Shown: piece after piece, positions 32,028-39,656 of the stretch
Layout of the letters: each line of letters begins with the position of its first letter
Position numbering within the stretch: the first letter of the stretch is position 1
DNA from: Actinomycetes bacterium
Lineage (GTDB): Bacteria; Actinomycetota; Actinomycetes; Actinomycetales; Microbacteriaceae
Length of the DNA: 64,000 bases
Assembly (NCBI GenBank): GCA_023386365.1
Contig: JAEWJX010000042.1
Location: forward strand, 1 to 64,000
Direction: 5' to 3'
Notes under the pieces: model-generated
The model's input: the letters and a program-made list of their open reading frames with translations, nothing else
Databases searched by the model: none
What the model was told of the DNA's origin: nothing
Made by a program: the position numbers and the translations under genes

Positions 32028-32821
32028 CCGCGAAGAACGGGCGCACGCCGCTCATCGCCGGAAACTGGAAGATGAACCTGGACCACCTTCAGGCGATCGC
32101 CTTCGTGCAGAAGCTCGCCTGGACCCTCCAGGACAAGAACCACGACTTCTCCGACGCGGAGGTCGCGGTCTTCCCGCCGTTCACCGACCTGCGTTCCGTG
32201 CAGACCCTCGTGACGGGCGACAAACTGCCGATCAAGTTCGGCGGCCAGGACCTGTCTGCTCAGGACTCGGGCGCCTACACGGGCGAGATCTCCGGAGCCT
32301 TCCTGGCAGCGCTCGACGCCGACTACGTGATCATCGGGCACTCCGAGCGCCGTCAGTATCACGGCGAGACCGACGAGGTCGTCGCGTCGAAGGTCGCCGC
32401 CGCACATCGACACGGGCTCGTGCCGATCATCTGCGTCGGCGAGACGGCCGAAGATCTGGAGCAGCACGGACCGAGCGCGGTTCCGGTGGCACAGTTGCGC
32501 ACGGCGCTCGAAGGAGCCGTCGTCGGCAAGGAGGTCGTCGTCGCCTACGAGCCCGTCTGGGCGATCGGATCGGGCCAGGCAGCGACGAGCGCGCAGGCAC
32601 AGCAGGTCTGTGAAGCTCTGCGCACCCTGATCGCGGAGGTGCTCGGCGACGAGGCGGCCGCATCCACCCGTGTCCTCTACGGTGGCTCGGTGAAGGCCTC
32701 GAACATCGCCGGATTCCTCAAGGAGCCGGATGTCGACGGTGCGCTGGTGGGCGGTGCGAGCCTGCAGCTCGACGAATTCGCCAGCATCGTGCGGTTCAAG
32801 AGCCACGTCGGCACCATCTGA
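32015..32821 (+). CDS. tpiA: Triosephosphate isomerase
   Basis: A 268-residue TIM barrel that interconverts dihydroxyacetone phosphate and glyceraldehyde 3-phosphate. Catalytic residues: Lys in GNWKMN, His in IIGHSERRQ and Glu in AYEPVWAIGSG; the phosphate-binding YGGSVKASNI is also present. It begins inside the last codons of pgk. Length is typical for actinobacteria, with a short N-terminal extension (MAAVAAKNGR). Confidence 0.97.
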   Translation: MAAVAAKNGRTPLIAGNWKMNLDHLQAIAFVQKLAWTLQDKNHDFSDAEVAVFPPFTDLRSVQTLVTGDKLPIKFGGQDLSAQDSGAYTGEISGAFLAALDADYVIIGHSERRQYHGETDEVVASKVAAAHRHGLVPIICVGETAEDLEQHGPSAVPVAQLRTALEGAVVGKEVVVAYEPVWAIGSGQAATSAQAQQVCEALRTLIAEVLGDEAAASTRVLYGGSVKASNIAGFLKEPDVDGALVGGASLQLDEFASIVRFKSHVGTI

Positions 32822-32862
32822 CGCACGGTGGCGTGCTGGCGGACGAACGCCGCAGCCTCGTT

Positions 32863-32868
32863 TATACT
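32863..32868 (+). promoter_or_regulatory. -10 hexamer TATACT before secG
   Basis: A near-consensus TATACT about 37 bases before the secG ATG, in an otherwise GC-rich gap. This gives a short leader with AAAGG just before the start. Confidence 0.5.
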
Positions 32869-32904
32869 GATCCTCGGCCGTCTGGCCGACCCGAAAGGCA
32901 AATC

Positions 32905-33168
32905 ATGGACGTTCTCTGGTCGATCGTGCAGGTCGCGTTCCAGATCCTGCTCGGCATCACCAGCCTCCTGCTCACCCTGCTGATCCTCCTGCACAAGGGG
33001 CGCGGCGGCGGTCTCTCCGACATGTTCGGCGGTGGCGTCACGAGCAACCTCGGCGCCTCCGGCGTGGCAGAGCGCAACTTGAACCGCATCACGGTCGCCC
33101 TGGGCATCACCTGGTTCTTCTCGATCGTGGTGCTGGGCCTGCTCACCAAATTCGGCGTCGGCGCCTGA
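32905..33168 (+). CDS. secG: Preprotein translocase subunit SecG
   Basis: An 87-residue membrane protein of the SecYEG channel. It has two transmembrane helices: residues 3-23 (VLWSIVQVAFQILLGITSLL) and about 60-82 (VALGITWFFSIVVLGLLT), with the conserved loop LHKGRGGGLSDMFGGG between them. The ATG at 32905 has AAAGG upstream. Placement after tpiA is a common actinobacterial arrangement. Confidence 0.94.
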   Translation: MDVLWSIVQVAFQILLGITSLLLTLLILLHKGRGGGLSDMFGGGVTSNLGASGVAERNLNRITVALGITWFFSIVVLGLLTKFGVGA

Positions 33169-33202
33169 CGCCCGCCTCCGACCACCACCTCGAGGAGACA
33201 TC

Positions 33203-33565
33203 ATGGCATCGGGCGGCAGCGCTATTCGTGGATCCCGCGTCGGATCCGGACCGATGGGCGAACAGGACCGCGGCTACCACGCGGATCGTGTCGCGATCTC
33301 ATACTGGGACGCCCAGGGCAACGAGACCGTCCGCTACTTCGCGGCGAACCTCCCCGATGAAGAGATCCCGGACGTGATCGACAGCCCGTCGACGGGCCTT
33401 CCCGCGGGACGCGATAAGGAGAACCCTCCGCAGCTCGCGAAGACGGAGCCCTACAAGACGCACCTCGCCTACGTGAAGGAGCGCCGCTCCGAAGACGAGG
33501 CTGCTCAGATCCTCGACGATGCTCTGCAGCAGCTGCGCGAGCGTCGCGGAACCGCCTCCGCCTGA
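33203..33565 (+). CDS. rbpA: RNA polymerase-binding protein RbpA
   Basis: A 120-residue actinobacteria-specific activator that binds the principal sigma factor and stabilises open promoter complexes. The start MASGGSAIRGSRVGSGPMGE is the conserved N-terminal tail, and the C-terminal sigma-interaction domain is THLAYVKERRSEDEAAQIL. The central domain contains no cysteine at all, so the zinc site found in Streptomyces RbpA is missing. The ATG has GAGGAGAC upstream. Confidence 0.92.
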   Translation: MASGGSAIRGSRVGSGPMGEQDRGYHADRVAISYWDAQGNETVRYFAANLPDEEIPDVIDSPSTGLPAGRDKENPPQLAKTEPYKTHLAYVKERRSEDEAAQILDDALQQLRERRGTASA

Positions 33566-33589
33566 GTTCGGCGCGAGAGGCAGCGCTGC

Positions 33590-34393
33590 TTAGCTCTGCA
33601 CCTCGTGCGCTGCCGTCCAGAAGCGGTCGCGAATGAGCAGGTTCTCGGGAACCTCGGCCGCCGCTTCGCGGTCGACGAAGAAAACGGTTCGCTTCACGCC
33701 GGCGACGCCCGCGACGGGGACGTCGTGCGGGTTCGCGTCGGCCAGGGCGAGCCCGAGGGCTCCCGCCTTGTCGGCTCCAGCCATCACGAGCCAAACCCGG
33801 TCGGATGCGTTGATCACCGGCAGGGTCAGCGTGAGTCGCGCGGGCGGCGGCTTGGGGGAGTCGGTCTCGGGGAGCACCACATGCTCGGTGTCGCGCACCG
33901 CATCGTGGTCGGGGAAGAGCGAGGCGACATGACCGTCGCCGCCCACACCCAGGAAGGTGATGTCGAAACGCGGATGGCGCGCCCCGTCGGGCGCGGCCGC
34001 GGCAAGTTCGGCGGCGTACGCCTCGGCCGCGTCCTCGATCGAATCGTGCTCACCAAGAGCGGGGAACGCCTTGATCTGTGAGGGGGCGAGATCGAGGGCA
34101 TCAAGCAGGGCGCGGCGCGACTGCGTCTCGTTGCGTTCCGCATCTCCCGTGGGCAGGTAGCGCTCATCGCCCCACCAGAAGGTGACCCGCGACCAGTCGA
34201 TGCGTTCGCGTCCGCTCGATGCCGCGACGGATGCGAGAACCGCCTCACCCATGGTTCCGCCCGTCAGCACGATGTGTGCTTCGGGCTGCTGATCGAGCAC
34301 TTCGCCCAGCCGCTTCAGGAACCGTGCTGCGACGGCCGTCGCGAGTTCGCTCTTGTCGTCGTAGACCCGCACGCGGCGCTCGGTCACGGTCAC
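33590..34393 (-). CDS. pgl: 6-phosphogluconolactonase
   Basis: A 267-residue hydrolase of the oxidative pentose phosphate pathway that opens 6-phosphogluconolactone. It belongs to the NagB/SugarP isomerase fold: IVLTGGTMGEAVL near the start, WWGDERYLPTGDAERN (the RxxP/DER motif) and LGVGGDGHVASLFPDH with the catalytic His. The GTG start overlaps the opcA stop as GTGA. It is the last gene of the pentose-phosphate operon. Confidence 0.94.
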   Translation of the reverse strand: MTVTERRVRVYDDKSELATAVAARFLKRLGEVLDQQPEAHIVLTGGTMGEAVLASVAASSGRERIDWSRVTFWWGDERYLPTGDAERNETQSRRALLDALDLAPSQIKAFPALGEHDSIEDAAEAYAAELAAAAPDGARHPRFDITFLGVGGDGHVASLFPDHDAVRDTEHVVLPETDSPKPPPARLTLTLPVINASDRVWLVMAGADKAGALGLALADANPHDVPVAGVAGVKRTVFFVDREAAAEVPENLLIRDRFWTAAHEVQS

Positions 34394-35352
34394 TTCCTTC
34401 CGGACTCCGTCTCCGCGACGGATGCGTCGAGAAGTGGAAGCCCCTTCTGCACGACCTCGCCGAAGAGGTCGTCGGGGTCGAGCCTACGCAATTCTTCGGC
34501 CAGGCAGTCGCGCAGGCTGCGGCGCGGCAGCGAGATGTCGTGCGTCGGCTGGTTCGGCTGGACCAATGTGGCCACGTTCGGCAGGCTGCGTTCGAGGTCG
34601 ATCGCTCCGCTCGCGCGTTCCAGTCGCACACCGTGGATTCCGCTGGAACCGAGTGACGGGCTCGTCATCTCGAGGTCGACCCCGACCTGAAGTTGCAGCT
34701 GCAACCAGGCCGCAAGCAACTCGGTCGACGGCGAGTTGGCCGCACCGGAGACGGTGACGGCGGTGACGGGCTCGTACGGGGGCTGATCCAGCACCGCGGC
34801 GAGCTGGGCGCGCCAGAGGGTGAGCCGCGTCCACGCGAAGTCGGTGTCGCCGGGGTGATAGTTGGCACCGAGGGTACGCAGGGCGCCCACCGGGTCGGTC
34901 GACTCGGCGGCATCGGTGATGCGCCGCTGCGCGATGCGCCCGAGAGCGGATCGGCTGGGGGCTTCGGGCGCGTGCCCAGGCCACCACACCACGACGGGTG
35001 CATCCGGCAGCAGCAGGCTGGTGACGAGGCCCTCTTCGTCGGATGCCGCCGCACCGTAGGCGCGCAGGACGATGACTTCGCTGGCGCCGGCGTCTCCGCC
35101 GACGCGGATCTGACCGTCGAGGCGCGCATCCTCGTCGACCGGCTCCGCGCGCCGGGACAGCACGATCACGCGCATGGGGTGTTCCCGCGACGCGTCGTTG
35201 GCGGCCTCGATGGCCTCTTCCTCTTCGCCGAGGGTGGTGGCGATGACGAGGGTGAGCACGCGACCGAGGGCGACGGCGCCGCCCTCTTCGCGGATCTTCA
35301 CGAGTGCCTTCGACAGCGCGCTCGTGGTGGTGTCGGGAAGGTCGACGATCAC
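34390..35352 (-). CDS. opcA: Glucose-6-phosphate dehydrogenase assembly protein OpcA
   Basis: A 320-residue protein needed for an active Zwf complex in actinobacteria and cyanobacteria. It starts MIVDLPDTTTSAL from a GTG, then KIREEGGAVALGRVLTLVI, and has WWPGHAPEAPS in the middle, all typical. A longer frame extends upstream into zwf but the conserved sequence begins here. It lies 13 nt after zwf and overlaps pgl. Confidence 0.93.
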   Translation of the reverse strand: MIVDLPDTTTSALSKALVKIREEGGAVALGRVLTLVIATTLGEEEEAIEAANDASREHPMRVIVLSRRAEPVDEDARLDGQIRVGGDAGASEVIVLRAYGAAASDEEGLVTSLLLPDAPVVVWWPGHAPEAPSRSALGRIAQRRITDAAESTDPVGALRTLGANYHPGDTDFAWTRLTLWRAQLAAVLDQPPYEPVTAVTVSGAANSPSTELLAAWLQLQLQVGVDLEMTSPSLGSSGIHGVRLERASGAIDLERSLPNVATLVQPNQPTHDISLPRRSLRDCLAEELRRLDPDDLFGEVVQKGLPLLDASVAETESGRK

Positions 35353-35365
35353 GGTTCTCTCCAGA

Positions 35366-36904
35366 TCAGGGACGACGCCAGGTGCGGCCGTCGCGTTCGA
35401 GCAGCTCGTCGGCGGACGAGGGGCCCCAGGTTCCGGGCTTGTACTGCTCGGGCTGCCCGAGGGTCGCCCAGTACTCCTCGATCGGATCGAGGATCTTCCA
35501 GCTGAGTTCGACCTCTTCGTGGCGCGGGAACAGCGGCGGGTCGCCGAGCAGCACGTCGAGGATGAGTCGCTCGTATGCCTCGGGGCTGGCCTCGGTGAAC
35601 GCATGGCCGTAGCCGAAGTCCATCGTGACGTCACGCACCTGCATGCCGGCACCGGGGACCTTCGAGCCGAATCGGATCGTGACACCCTCGTCGGGCTGCA
35701 CACGGATCACGAGGGCGTTCTGGCCGAGCGCCGAGGTCTGCGACTCCGCGAAGAGGTACTGCGGTGCACGCTTGAACACGACGGCGATCTCGGTGACGCG
35801 TCGACCCAGTCGCTTGCCCGCCCGAAGGTAGAACGGCACACCGGCCCAGCGGCGGGTGTTGATCTCGAGCTTGAGCGCCGCATAGGTCTCGGTGACCGAC
35901 TCGGGGTTCATGCCGTCTTCGTCGAGGAAGCCGAGCACCTTCTCGCCGCCCTGCCAGCCACCGGCGTACTGGCCGCGCGCGGTCGCGGTCGACAGGTCCT
36001 TCGGCAGCTTTACAGCCGAGAGCACCTTCTCCTTCTCGGCACGCAGGTCGCCGGCGTCGAACGAGACCGGCTCCTCCATGGCGGTGAGAGCGAGCAGCTG
36101 GAGCAGGTGGTTCTGGATGACGTCGCGTGCGGCGCCGATACCGTCGTAGTAGCCGGCTCGGCCGCCGACGCCGATGTCCTCGGCCATGGTGATCTGCACA
36201 TGGTCGACGTAGTTGGCGTTCCAGATGGGTTCGTAGAGCTGGTTGGCGAAACGCAACGCCAGGATGTTCTGGACCGTCTCCTTGCCCAGATAGTGGTCGA
36301 TTCGGAACACGCTGTCGGGCGGGAAGACCGACTCGACGACGTCATTGAGCTCGCGGGCGGTCTTCAGGTCGGAGCCGAAAGGCTTCTCGATGACGACACG
36401 GCGCCACTGTCCGTCCTGCTGCTCGGCGAGTCCGGAGCGGCGAAGCTGCTCGGTCACCAGGGGGAACGACTTGGGCGGGATCGACAGGTAGAACGCGTGG
36501 TTGCCCATCGTGCCGCGACTCTCGTCGAGCTCGGTCAGCGTCTCCTTCAGACGGTCGAAGGCCGCGTCGTCGTCGAACTCGCCCTGCACGAACCGGATGC
36601 CCTGCTTGAGCTGGCGCCACACGTCCTCGTCGAACGGGGTGCGGGCGTACTGCTTGACCGCGTCGTGGACGACCTTCTCGAAGTCCTGGTCGACCCAGTC
36701 GCGTCGGGCGAACCCGACGAGCGCGAAGCCCGGGGGCAGCAGACCACGGTTGGCGAGGTCGTACACCGCGGGCATCAACTTCTTGCGCGACAGGTCACCG
36801 GTGACGCCGAAGATGATGAGGCTCGACGGTCCGGCGATCCGGTTGAGACGGCGATCGGACGCCACCCGCAGCGGGTTGGCGCCGGGGAGGATCTCGACGG
36901 TCAT
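35366..36904 (-). CDS. zwf: Glucose-6-phosphate 1-dehydrogenase
   Basis: A 512-residue enzyme for the first step of the oxidative pentose phosphate pathway, producing NADPH. The nucleotide-binding motif is GVTGDLSRKKLMPA, the substrate motif RIDHYLGKETVQN contains the catalytic His, and EKPFGSDL is conserved. The ATG overlaps the pgi stop by ATGA. Confidence 0.97.
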   Translation of the reverse strand: MTVEILPGANPLRVASDRRLNRIAGPSSLIIFGVTGDLSRKKLMPAVYDLANRGLLPPGFALVGFARRDWVDQDFEKVVHDAVKQYARTPFDEDVWRQLKQGIRFVQGEFDDDAAFDRLKETLTELDESRGTMGNHAFYLSIPPKSFPLVTEQLRRSGLAEQQDGQWRRVVIEKPFGSDLKTARELNDVVESVFPPDSVFRIDHYLGKETVQNILALRFANQLYEPIWNANYVDHVQITMAEDIGVGGRAGYYDGIGAARDVIQNHLLQLLALTAMEEPVSFDAGDLRAEKEKVLSAVKLPKDLSTATARGQYAGGWQGGEKVLGFLDEDGMNPESVTETYAALKLEINTRRWAGVPFYLRAGKRLGRRVTEIAVVFKRAPQYLFAESQTSALGQNALVIRVQPDEGVTIRFGSKVPGAGMQVRDVTMDFGYGHAFTEASPEAYERLILDVLLGDPPLFPRHEEVELSWKILDPIEEYWATLGQPEQYKPGTWGPSSADELLERDGRTWRRP

Positions 36905-38502
36905 CGTGCCGCGATCTGCCGCAGACGCTCACCGTCGGCCCGGACGTCGCCGAGGATCAGGGTGAGCACCGGGCGTCCGTGGTCGGCGAGCACGCTCGCG
37001 TCGCCGGCCGACTGAGCCTGGATGAGCTGCCCGAAGGTGAAGGGACGGCCCGGGATCTCCAGGTCGGCGCCGTCTTCACCGACGACCTGCAGGAACACGC
37101 CGACGGCGGGGCCGCCCTTGTGGTACTGGCCGGTCGAGTGCAGGAAGCGCGGTCCCCATCCGAATGTCACCGGGCGCCCGAGGCGCGCGGCGAGCAGGCT
37201 GCGCAGCTCCTCGAGCTGCGGGTGGGCGGGACGGTCGAGGTAGACCTGCACCGAGAGGTAGCCGTCTGCCGGAACGGTGGCGAGCAGAGCGTCGAGCGCG
37301 CCGTCTACGGTGCCGACGCCGGCGAGATCGAGCTGCAGCGAACGGACTCCGATGGTTCCGTCGGTGAAGACCGGGGGAGCGGGAGGCTGCAGGTCGTCGA
37401 TCAGCGCGCGCGCGGCGGCTTTGGCCGATTCCACGTCGGGCTGGTCGAAGGGGTTGATGCCGAGGAGTCGACCGGCGACGGCCGTCGCGTACTCCCAGAC
37501 CATGAGCTGTGCGCCCAGCGTGCCCGAGACCTCGACCTCTCCGGGGTTCACCTCGTGGGTGGCGCGTGCGTCCTTCACGAGGCGCACGATCTGGAGGTCG
37601 GCAGGGGCGGTCGTGAGCTCCGGCGCGTCGAGCTCGAGGACAACGGGGAGGATGCCCTTGCCGAGCTTGCCGGTCGACTCGGCGACGAGCTGCTCGACCC
37701 AGTCGCCGAAGCCGACGATGTGGGTGCCGTCGGAGAGGATTCCGAGCTTGTCCTTGAGGGGGTTGGTGCCGGCGATGACCGCGCCGAGCACGAGGCCCGG
37801 GTTCCAGTCCGTGTCGAGCGCCAGGTCGAGCAGCACGCCTTCCGCTTCGTCGAGCAGTTCGGCGATGTCCACGCCGGCGAGACCGCTTGGCACGAGGCCG
37901 AAGGCGGTCAGAGCCGAGTACCGTCCGCCGACGTTCGGGTCGGCGTTGAAGACGCGGTAGCCGTCTGCACGGGCCGAGACGTCCAGAGGCGAGCCCGGGT
38001 CGGTGACGATGATGATGCGCTCGGTCGGGTCGATGCCGGCAGCCTCGAACGCGGCGGCGAAGACGCGCTTGTGGCTGTCGGTCTCGACGGTCGAGCCCGA
38101 CTTCGACGAGACGACGACGGCGGTCCGCTCGAGCGGGCCGGCGACCGCGCTCCCCACCTGCGCGGGATCGGTCGAGTCGAGCACGACGAGCTCGACGCCA
38201 TAGGTGCGCGTGATCACCTCGGGGGCGAGGGACGAGCCTCCCATGCCGCCGAGCACGATGCGATCGACGCCCTTGGCGGCGAGGGACTCGCGCAGCGCGA
38301 GGATGTCGTCGACGAGTCCGCGCGAGACGGCCACCGCCTCGGTCCAGCCGAGACGGATCGCCGACTCGGCTTCGGCATCCGGACCCCACAGCGTGGGGTC
38401 CTGCGCGGTGATCGAACCCGCGACGCCGTCGGCGACCAACTGCGGCACGACGCGCGCGATGGCGTCTGCCGCGGCGCCGTTCGCGGCGATCGTGACGGTC
38501 AC
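36901..38502 (-). CDS. pgi: Glucose-6-phosphate isomerase
   Basis: A 533-residue isomerase. The sugar-isomerase signature VLGGMGGSSLAPEVI and VVSSKSGSTVET (phosphate loop) are clear, and GGRYSALTAFGLVPSGLAG follows. The C-terminal third is unlike E. coli Pgi and carries the actinobacterial segment FGWGPRFLHSTGQYHKGGP. The GTG at 38502 overlaps the tal stop as GTGA; the frame stays open much further upstream but only inside tal. Confidence 0.92.
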   Translation of the reverse strand: MTVTIAANGAAADAIARVVPQLVADGVAGSITAQDPTLWGPDAEAESAIRLGWTEAVAVSRGLVDDILALRESLAAKGVDRIVLGGMGGSSLAPEVITRTYGVELVVLDSTDPAQVGSAVAGPLERTAVVVSSKSGSTVETDSHKRVFAAAFEAAGIDPTERIIIVTDPGSPLDVSARADGYRVFNADPNVGGRYSALTAFGLVPSGLAGVDIAELLDEAEGVLLDLALDTDWNPGLVLGAVIAGTNPLKDKLGILSDGTHIVGFGDWVEQLVAESTGKLGKGILPVVLELDAPELTTAPADLQIVRLVKDARATHEVNPGEVEVSGTLGAQLMVWEYATAVAGRLLGINPFDQPDVESAKAAARALIDDLQPPAPPVFTDGTIGVRSLQLDLAGVGTVDGALDALLATVPADGYLSVQVYLDRPAHPQLEELRSLLAARLGRPVTFGWGPRFLHSTGQYHKGGPAVGVFLQVVGEDGADLEIPGRPFTFGQLIQAQSAGDASVLADHGRPVLTLILGDVRADGERLRQIAAR

Positions 38503-39623
38503 TTCGCGGCCTCGAGGGCTGCGGTCACGGTGTCGAGCAGCTCGTTCCAGGAGACGATGAACTTCTCGACGCCTTCGCGCTCGAGGAGCGCGGTCACGTC
38601 GTCGTAGTCGACACCGACGCCGGCCAGTGCGTCGAGCACGCCCTGGGCCTCGGCGTAGGAGCCGGTGACGGCGTCTCCGTGGAGCGGCGCGTGATCGAAG
38701 GTGGCCTCGAGGGTCTTCTCCGGCATCGTGTTCACCACGCCCTGCACGGCCAGCTCGGTCACGTACAGGGTGTCCGGCAGCGCGGGGTCCTTCACGCCGG
38801 TGGACGCCCACAGGGGCCGCTGCGGATTCGCACCCGCGGTCAGCAGAGCCTTGGCCCGGTCGGTCGCGAACTCCTGCTCGAAGAGCTGGTACGCGAGCTG
38901 CGCGTTCGCGACGCCCGCCTTGCTCTTCAGTGCCAGCGCCTCGGGGGTGCCGATCGCGTCGAGGCGCTTGTCGATCTCGGTGTCGACGCGCGACACGAAG
39001 AAGGAGGCGACCGAGTGGATCGTCGAGAGGTCGTGACCTGCGGCCTTCGCCTTCTCGAGACCCGAGAGGTAGGCGTCGATCACGGCGCGGTGACGCTCGA
39101 GGCTGAAGATGAGCGTCACGTTGACGCTGATACCTGCGGCGATCGTCTCGGTGATGGCCTCGAGGCCTTCGACGGTCGCGGGGATCTTGATCATCGCGTT
39201 CGGACGGTCGACGGTCTCCCACAGGTGCTTGGCCTGCGCGATGGTGCCTGCGGTGTCGTGGGCGAGACCCGGCTCGACCTCGATCGAGACGCGGCCGTCG
39301 ACTCCGCCGGTGGCGTCGTAAACGCCACGGAAGATGTCGGAGGCGGTGGCCACGTCGTCGGTGATGACGTCGAAGACGGCGTCGGACACGGGCGTGTTGG
39401 CCGCGGCGAGCTCCGCGATGTGCGCGTCGTAGTCCTGCCCCTTGGCGAGGGCCGCTGCGAAGATCGTCGGGTTGGTGGTGATGCCCACCACGTTGCGCTC
39501 GGCGATCAGCTTCTGCAGACCGCCGGAAACGATGCGCTCACGCGAGAGGTCGTCGAGCCAGATGCTGACGCCGATCGCCGAGAGCTGTTCGGTGCGGGAT
39601 CCGGTGGAGGTGGTATCGGACAT
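38499..39623 (-). CDS. tal: Transaldolase
   Basis: A 374-residue enzyme of the non-oxidative pentose phosphate pathway, transferring a dihydroxyacetone unit. The Schiff-base lysine is in MIKIPATVEG; early motifs SIWLDDLSRERI and TTNPTIFAAAL are family hallmarks. It lies 33 nt after tkt and overlaps pgi. Confidence 0.96.
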   Translation of the reverse strand: MSDTTSTGSRTEQLSAIGVSIWLDDLSRERIVSGGLQKLIAERNVVGITTNPTIFAAALAKGQDYDAHIAELAAANTPVSDAVFDVITDDVATASDIFRGVYDATGGVDGRVSIEVEPGLAHDTAGTIAQAKHLWETVDRPNAMIKIPATVEGLEAITETIAAGISVNVTLIFSLERHRAVIDAYLSGLEKAKAAGHDLSTIHSVASFFVSRVDTEIDKRLDAIGTPEALALKSKAGVANAQLAYQLFEQEFATDRAKALLTAGANPQRPLWASTGVKDPALPDTLYVTELAVQGVVNTMPEKTLEATFDHAPLHGDAVTGSYAEAQGVLDALAGVGVDYDDVTALLEREGVEKFIVSWNELLDTVTAALEAAK

Positions 39624-39656
39624 GGTGTGGATCTTCTTCCGTTGAGGGGTGACGGG

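Noticed and set aside
38503..39222. N-terminal extension of the pgi frame
   Set aside because: The frame stays open inside tal but the translation there has no family similarity; the GTGA overlap at 38502 marks the start. The same reasoning removes the extension of the tkt frame beyond 41756.
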